DNA from: UBA1231 sp045652765
Lineage (GTDB): Bacteria; Bacillota_I; Bacilli_A; ML615J-28; CAG-313
Direction of reading: 5' to 3'
Assembly: GCA_045652765.1 (NCBI GenBank)
Contig: JAZOLG010000023.1
Coordinates: 1 to 11,408, forward strand
DNA: 11,408 bases
A model generated the notes under the pieces. That model was not told where the DNA came from and ran no database searches. It saw only the letters and a program-made list of their open reading frames with translations. The position numbers and the translations under genes were made by a program. Shown one piece after another: positions 7,367 through 11,408 of this stretch; position 1 is the stretch's first letter; the number at the start of each line of letters is the position of its first letter.

Positions 7367-7603
7367 TTATTCAAAATCATTAATACTTGGAACTTCTTCA
7401 GCTGTTTCATAACTATTAGTTGGAGCTGTACAACCAAAGAATTTATCGCTTGATGGACTAGTAACACCCCAATAATTATTTTCATAGTTTGCTGGTAAAT
7501 TTGATGAATCTTTAACATAGTAATCACCAGCACCATATATTCTAAACCAAATTGGATACTGTTGATAGTTAGCAAATGTATTACCAGTAATAGATACTTC
7601 ACC
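7367..7603 (-). pseudogene. C-terminal remnant of a beta-helix-like surface protein
   Basis: This minus-strand frame gives 78 residues without a single Met, ending at TAA (7369-7367). It begins GEVSITGNTF, continues with YPIWFRIYGAGDYYVKD, then NNYWGVTSPSSDKFFG, and ends in an acidic tail. The GNTF rung and the NNYWG...SP closing motif are typical of the last coils of right-handed parallel beta-helix (pectate-lyase-like) surface proteins. An in-frame TAA (7606-7604) directly precedes the first residue, next to a run of seven A. The same frame reads thirteen more codons upstream (FVFIAGIIKK before the stop) before another TAA. There is no start codon or ribosome site, so this is a decayed or truncated end of a larger gene. 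A longer Met-initiated frame overlapping it encodes low-complexity Leu/Ile-rich sequence and is not believed. Confidence 0.6.
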
Positions 7604-7883
7604 TTATTTTTTTATAATTCCAGCAATAAACACAAATTTTGTAATTTATATATTTAATTCATGAATTTCCATAACCTTTAATCATACAACTGATAAATTC
7701 TTTTTAACTCAAATAATTCATGTTTAATTAAAGGCAAATGATTTCTAAAGACTAAAATATTTTCGTTTTATTGAATTGTTGTCAATCTGCGTTGTTTTTT
7801 ATTTAATATTTATCTTATGTTATTCTACTATTTTATTATTAGATTTTTCTTAAATTAATCTTTTTTAAAACAATACTTCGTAT
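7604..7883. other. Non-coding stretch with no supportable gene
   Basis: This very A/T-rich DNA lies between the beta-helix remnant and the protease promoter. All frames are broken by stops. One minus-strand frame of 29 codons (7678-7767) gives sensible-looking charged residues but has no start codon, so it may be debris of an older gene. No terminator hairpin, RNA gene, insertion-sequence end or tandem repeat is evident. Confidence 0.6.
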
Positions 7884-7913
7884 TTGACAGAATAAATCAT
7901 TTTATTATATAAT
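7884..7913 (+). promoter_or_regulatory. Promoter of the papain-like protease gene
   Basis: A perfect TTGACA (7884-7889) and a perfect TATAAT (7908-7913) are separated by 18 bases. This is the best sigma-A-type promoter in the window. It implies strong basal transcription starting around 7920, about 25 bases before the start codon. No operator-like palindrome overlaps it. Confidence 0.85.
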
Positions 7914-7934
7914 TTAAGTAATAATCTTATTTAT

Positions 7935-7940
7935 AGGTGG
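7935..7940 (+). promoter_or_regulatory. Ribosome binding site that fixes the protease start
   Basis: AGGTGG ends five bases before ATG at 7946. A GTG three codons earlier (7937) is in frame but lies inside this site, so ATG 7946 is preferred. The protein then begins MTKKIFKTF, a normal positively charged signal-peptide start. Confidence 0.75.
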
Positions 7941-7945
7941 ACACT

Positions 7946-10900
7946 ATGACAAAAAAAATATTTAAAACATTTTTAACTATCTCACTGATTGTGCTATGCA
8001 GTCTTTATTTTATCACTTTCAAAACTGAAGCTACAAATGACATTTATTCATCTTTTAATAACAACGAAATATCTACGGAAAACACTTCTTTGCCGAGTGA
8101 ATATTGTTGGAGGGATGATTATATCTTATTTAGCCAAAATCAAGACAAAACTGGATTTTGTTGGAACTTTGCAACTACGATGGCTGCATCAACTGCCATC
8201 ATGAAAGCAACTGGTGAATACTATGATTTCTCTGAACTTTGGACAGGTATTTCTGCATTTAATACATCTTCTTATAAACCAATTGGATCAGGTGGTGGTT
8301 ACTCTACCCATTATAATGCTGCAAAAAAAGCCGGATTAATGTTAGAGGTTGATTTGCCTTATTCTAATATGTTTGTTTGCAGTGATGATAATGCACTAGA
8401 CTATTATAATTTCTTTGGTAAAAATGCTAATATGGCTATCGCAAGTACAATACTTCATGATTCCACAACAAGTTTTTCTAAAACTGATGTTGAAGAAATG
8501 AAAGCACATATTTACAATCATGGTAGTCTTTCTATGGCTTTTAATTTTAGAAAATCCTATGTAGATGATGATGGAAAATTATATAAATTTCCAAATGAAA
8601 AAAATACTAACGGTTGTCACGCCATCTCCGTAATTGGATGGGACGACAATTACGAAAAAGAAATCTATTTTGATGGTTTAGAAAAACCAGTTGTCTTCAA
8701 AGGTGCATGGCTTGTACTAAATTCTTACACTGAAAATCAAGGTACAGATGGTGTTATACGTATCTTCTATGATGATACAAATATTCTTTATGCAGATGGA
8801 TTTAAATATCAAAACGATACAACTAAAGATTTTTATTTTTATGATAAAATTGAAACAGGCGGTAGTATCGAAACATCTGTAAAAGGTAAATATTATGGTG
8901 ACTACACTGCAGAAAAGAATACTACAAAACAAAAAAATATTTTTTATGATGATGTAAATTTAAATTATTCATTTATATCATCAGAAAATACAACAGTTTC
9001 CGATATTGAAATATACCTAGGTGACCAAAATGTCACAAATGATTTTACAATTAATATTAATAACTCTTCTAAGTCATTTAGTATTAAAAAAGATAATGCT
9101 AAATACGGACAATATAAAGTTTTAGTTAATTACACAAATGGCAAGAAAAGCGATACTTTTCTTAATAACTTCTTTGTCACATATAATCTTGTTGGTGAAG
9201 AAATAGAATTTGATACTGATAAAAACTCCCTATATTACACTACAGGTAGAGACCTAGAGTATTATAGTTTTGCTAATCCATATAAAAATTATGTAATATA
9301 TACTAATCAAAAAAATGGAACTATTTCATTTTTACAAACAAAACAATCAATTTATTCAGATAAAAATATGTCAATTCCCGAAATTACTTATACCATTTCG
9401 TCTGACAATACTTATTCTTATGTTTATACAATAAAATCTAATTCAGGCTATGAGCTTGATTATAATTTCAACATTGAGTACTATGAAGATACTTCTCTTC
9501 AACCAGTTACTGTATTTTATGATTTAGATGGTGGTATCAACCACAGTAAAAACTATTCGAAAGAACTTGCTGGTCCTAATACTGATTTAACATTATATGC
9601 ACCAACACGACCTGGATATACTTTTGCTGGATGGTATTTAGACTATGGTCACAACTCTATAAAAATTCCGGAAAAAGATGGCGTATATTCTATAGCTTGG
9701 GAAGATATTCATCATATGGGAGAAAATCCTAATTTATCCGCCCTTGGATACTATCAAAGTTACTACAAAAACTCTAACACTGTCTTTGTTTATGCGCGTT
9801 GGGAAGAAATCAATTATTATAACATTGATTTAACAATTGATGGTCCAGGTATTTCTAATGTTGGAGACATAATTGTTTCTGAAAATGGATTTGTGAAATA
9901 CAATTTTAAACCAAATAGTGGATGTTGCCTATACGAAGTAAAAATAAATGGTGTAAAAGTGGACGAAAACGAATTTGAAAACATTATAAATAATGGTTTA
10001 ACGCTTAAAAATATTCAACAAAATACTTCTTTAGAAGTTATATTTAAAGAAGGATATCTACTTCGTCTTAAAACTGGAGAAAATATTAAATCAGCATATA
10101 TTTCAAGATCCGTTAATGGAACACTATATAAATACTATGATGGCGACCTAATTGCAAGTACTTCAGGGTCTAGCTTAATAGGCGCATCAAAATTTACTTT
10201 AGTTGTTGAACTTGAAGCAGCACCAATTGGATACAAATATATTTTAGATAATATGGAAACATATACTCTCGCATTAGAAAATATATATCGAAAAGATTTA
10301 TTTATGCGAATTTCTAGTTATACCACTATAGATGTTGGTAAAGCTAGTAAAATAAAACTTGAACCATTAACTGTAAATTATACCGTTGGAGAAAATGTTT
10401 TGGACCACTACATATCTACAGACCTTAACGCAACATCTGGTGATCAGTTCTCTGCAGATTTTATAAGCGGTCAACTTGTTTACTTGTTTATTCAAATACC
10501 TACAGATACTTATGAATTTGATTATAAAATACCAACAGGCTTCGAAAGCGTCAAACGTCAGTGGTATAGAAAAGCATTTGTTGTCACTATTGAAAATGCC
10601 AATTTAGGACTAATTGATGTAGACTATTCAATGAAAAATTATATTGTATACTGGAATAATTGGGATGGTTCATTAATTTATTCAAAATATTATGAAGTTC
10701 ATAGCATACCAGAATATGATACATCTAGATACTCATATCCAACTAAACCAGACAACGGACAATATAGTTATGAATTTATTGGTTGGGATAAACCGCTTGA
10801 AGAAGTAACAAATACCATTACATATACTGCAGTATTTAAAGAAGTGCCAAGAAAATTCACAGTTAATGTTGTTACAGATCAAAATGGTAGAGCAGATAAG

Positions 10901-11239
10901 ACTGGAACAAATATCATTGAATACGGATCAAGTATAACCATCAATATTACACCTAATGAAGGTTATGAAATTGATTATATAAAATCAAATGGAAATACTA
11001 TTGAAATATCAAATACTTTAATTATTGAAAATATTACCGAAAACATTGATATCCAAGTTGGTTTCAAAAAAATTATAGTAGAATCACCTACCCCTAATAA
11101 TCAACAACAAACAGAATTACCAAACAACTCTAATAATATATATATTTGGATAATTATTGGTTCTGTTTTTGTTATACTTACTGGTGGAACAATTACAATT
11201 ATTATAATTATTTCTAAGAAGAAAAAACAAATAAATTAG
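7946..11239 (+). CDS. Membrane-anchored surface papain-like (C1 family) cysteine protease with InlB-type repeats
   Basis: A 1097-residue exported protein. Residues 1-29 form a Sec signal peptide (KK, then a hydrophobic core at 9-25, with cleavage plausible near A29). The peptidase domain spans about 49-290. Oxyanion-hole Q66 lies six residues before catalytic C72 (TGFCWNFA), the papain spacing. H225 (GCHAISVIGW) and N259 (WLVLNS) complete the triad, so the enzyme should be active; papain's NSW is NSY here. Residues about 295-515 are beta-rich linker domains I cannot name. Residues 520-619 are an InlB-type repeat (FAGWY at 560-564), lengthened before its last strand. Residues 624-701 and 969-1041 resemble divergent InlB repeats, and about 898-965 is another InlB-like unit (FIGWD). 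The region 702-896 is unassigned. The tail has a Pro/Gln/Asn-rich stretch, a transmembrane helix (about 1065-1089) and KKKK, anchoring the protein with its enzyme outside. LPNNS before the helix is not a canonical sortase motif. Start: AGGTGG before ATG 7946. It has its own promoter and terminator. Likely roles are degradation of host or community proteins, or adhesion; the substrate is unknown. Confidence 0.88.
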   Translation: MTKKIFKTFLTISLIVLCSLYFITFKTEATNDIYSSFNNNEISTENTSLPSEYCWRDDYILFSQNQDKTGFCWNFATTMAASTAIMKATGEYYDFSELWTGISAFNTSSYKPIGSGGGYSTHYNAAKKAGLMLEVDLPYSNMFVCSDDNALDYYNFFGKNANMAIASTILHDSTTSFSKTDVEEMKAHIYNHGSLSMAFNFRKSYVDDDGKLYKFPNEKNTNGCHAISVIGWDDNYEKEIYFDGLEKPVVFKGAWLVLNSYTENQGTDGVIRIFYDDTNILYADGFKYQNDTTKDFYFYDKIETGGSIETSVKGKYYGDYTAEKNTTKQKNIFYDDVNLNYSFISSENTTVSDIEIYLGDQNVTNDFTININNSSKSFSIKKDNAKYGQYKVLVNYTNGKKSDTFLNNFFVTYNLVGEEIEFDTDKNSLYYTTGRDLEYYSFANPYKNYVIYTNQKNGTISFLQTKQSIYSDKNMSIPEITYTISSDNTYSYVYTIKSNSGYELDYNFNIEYYEDTSLQPVTVFYDLDGGINHSKNYSKELAGPNTDLTLYAPTRPGYTFAGWYLDYGHNSIKIPEKDGVYSIAWEDIHHMGENPNLSALGYYQSYYKNSNTVFVYARWEEINYYNIDLTIDGPGISNVGDIIVSENGFVKYNFKPNSGCCLYEVKINGVKVDENEFENIINNGLTLKNIQQNTSLEVIFKEGYLLRLKTGENIKSAYISRSVNGTLYKYYDGDLIASTSGSSLIGASKFTLVVELEAAPIGYKYILDNMETYTLALENIYRKDLFMRISSYTTIDVGKASKIKLEPLTVNYTVGENVLDHYISTDLNATSGDQFSADFISGQLVYLFIQIPTDTYEFDYKIPTGFESVKRQWYRKAFVVTIENANLGLIDVDYSMKNYIVYWNNWDGSLIYSKYYEVHSIPEYDTSRYSYPTKPDNGQYSYEFIGWDKPLEEVTNTITYTAVFKEVPRKFTVNVVTDQNGRADKTGTNIIEYGSSITINITPNEGYEIDYIKSNGNTIEISNTLIIENITENIDIQVGFKKIIVESPTPNNQQQTELPNNSNNIYIWIIIGSVFVILTGGTITIIIIISKKKKQIN

Positions 11240-11255
11240 TTTTTATTAAACATGA

Positions 11256-11282
11256 AAAAACGCACTTTAAAAGTGCGTTTTT
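11256..11282 (+). terminator. Rho-independent terminator after the protease gene
   Basis: The arms AAAAACGCACTT (11256-11267) and AAGTGCGTTTTT (11271-11282) form a perfect 12-bp stem with a TAA loop, followed by ATTTTAGTTTTTT. It contains the only GC-rich core among the hairpins here. The A-run before the stem would also let it terminate transcription arriving from the right. Confidence 0.9.
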
Positions 11283-11408
11283 ATTTTAGTTTTTTATAAT
11301 ACTACTTTTCCTTTTTTCAAAGTGACTTGAATAGGAAAAACAAACTATAAAATAAGTAAATTGATTACTGAATATGAATTTAGTTGTCGACTCTTATAAA
11401 TTTTATCT
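11283..11408. other. Right-hand end of the window, no supportable gene
   Basis: After the terminator the sequence is A/T-rich and broken by stops. A minus-strand frame open from the window edge for about 20 codons, and a plus-strand ATG near 11373 lacking a ribosome site, are too short to judge. Either could be the edge of a gene outside the window. Confidence 0.5.

Noticed and set aside
7355..7375. Inverted repeat TTTGAATAA / TTATTCAAA as a terminator
   Set aside because: The stem is almost entirely A/T and lacks a T-run on either strand. It overlaps the stop of the beta-helix remnant and is weak evidence for termination.
7348..7602. Minus-strand open frame of 84 codons starting with ATG
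   Set aside because: It encodes a low-complexity Leu/Ile/Val-rich chain with no ribosome site, while the neighbouring frame over the same bases gives a recognisable beta-helix C-terminus.
7678..7767. Minus-strand frame of 29 codons (ending in KRIYQLYD then stop) resembling the tail of some larger protein
   Set aside because: It is bounded by stops, has no start codon and no motif I can assign to a family. In A/T-rich DNA this length can arise by chance, so it is mentioned only as possible gene debris.
7989..8932. Short open frames (71 codons each) on both strands within the protease gene
   Set aside because: They overlap the papain-like catalytic domain, whose motifs and spacing are convincing. 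They are shadows of that gene.
11117..11131. LPNNS near the C-terminus of the protease as a sortase (LPXTG-type) signal
   Set aside because: The position before a hydrophobic helix and KKKK tail fits, but the Thr-Gly of the motif is missing. A simple transmembrane anchor explains the tail.

Overview
The window is about 70% A+T and reads with the standard bacterial code: tryptophan is TGG, and the four full genes end in TAA (three) or TAG (one). Strong Shine-Dalgarno sites, Sec/lipoprotein signal peptides, Big-type and InlB-type repeats and a four-fold His/Cys repeat suggest a low-GC Bacillota, probably a gut-associated member of the Bacilli/Erysipelotrichia/Acholeplasma-like branch. No rRNA or other taxonomic marker is present, so this placement is an inference.

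Layout, left to right. (1) A plus-strand lipoprotein glycoside hydrolase of family 18 (75-2021), closed by a hairpin terminator. (2) A plus-strand trigger factor (start corrected to 2170, end 3471) with its own TTGCAA-17-TATAAT promoter and a recognisable ribosome-binding signature, but a degenerate FKBP-like domain. (3) A perfect 16-bp hairpin lying between convergent genes. (4) A minus-strand 1255-residue lipoprotein (3500-7267) made of InlB-type repeats, four 22-residue His/Cys repeats, two Big_2 domains and a C-terminal zinc amidase of the Amidase_2 type. Its extended -10 promoter is overlapped by a near-consensus cre (CcpA-type) operator. (5) A 678-bp gap (7268-7945) holding that promoter, a broken C-terminal piece of a beta-helix-like surface protein (7367-7603), and otherwise no convincing gene. 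(6) A plus-strand 1097-residue papain-like (C1) cysteine protease with a signal peptide, InlB-type repeats and a C-terminal membrane anchor (7946-11239), with a TTGACA-18-TATAAT promoter and a strong terminator.

The unifying theme is the cell surface. Three exported hydrolases with different targets (GlcNAc-type glycan, peptidoglycan amide bond, protein) are built on related InlB/Big-type scaffolds, and each is its own transcription unit. The trigger factor is the only cytoplasmic housekeeping gene. Together the exported enzymes look like a degradative or adhesive surface set, but nothing here proves that they act together.

The most unusual structure is in the amidase protein. Two of its InlB-type repeats appear to be split by long inserts (about 190 and 140 residues) between the first strand and the conserved GWY half, and the two inserts seem distantly related. 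The GH18 protein and the amidase protein also share a small atypical Ig-like module.
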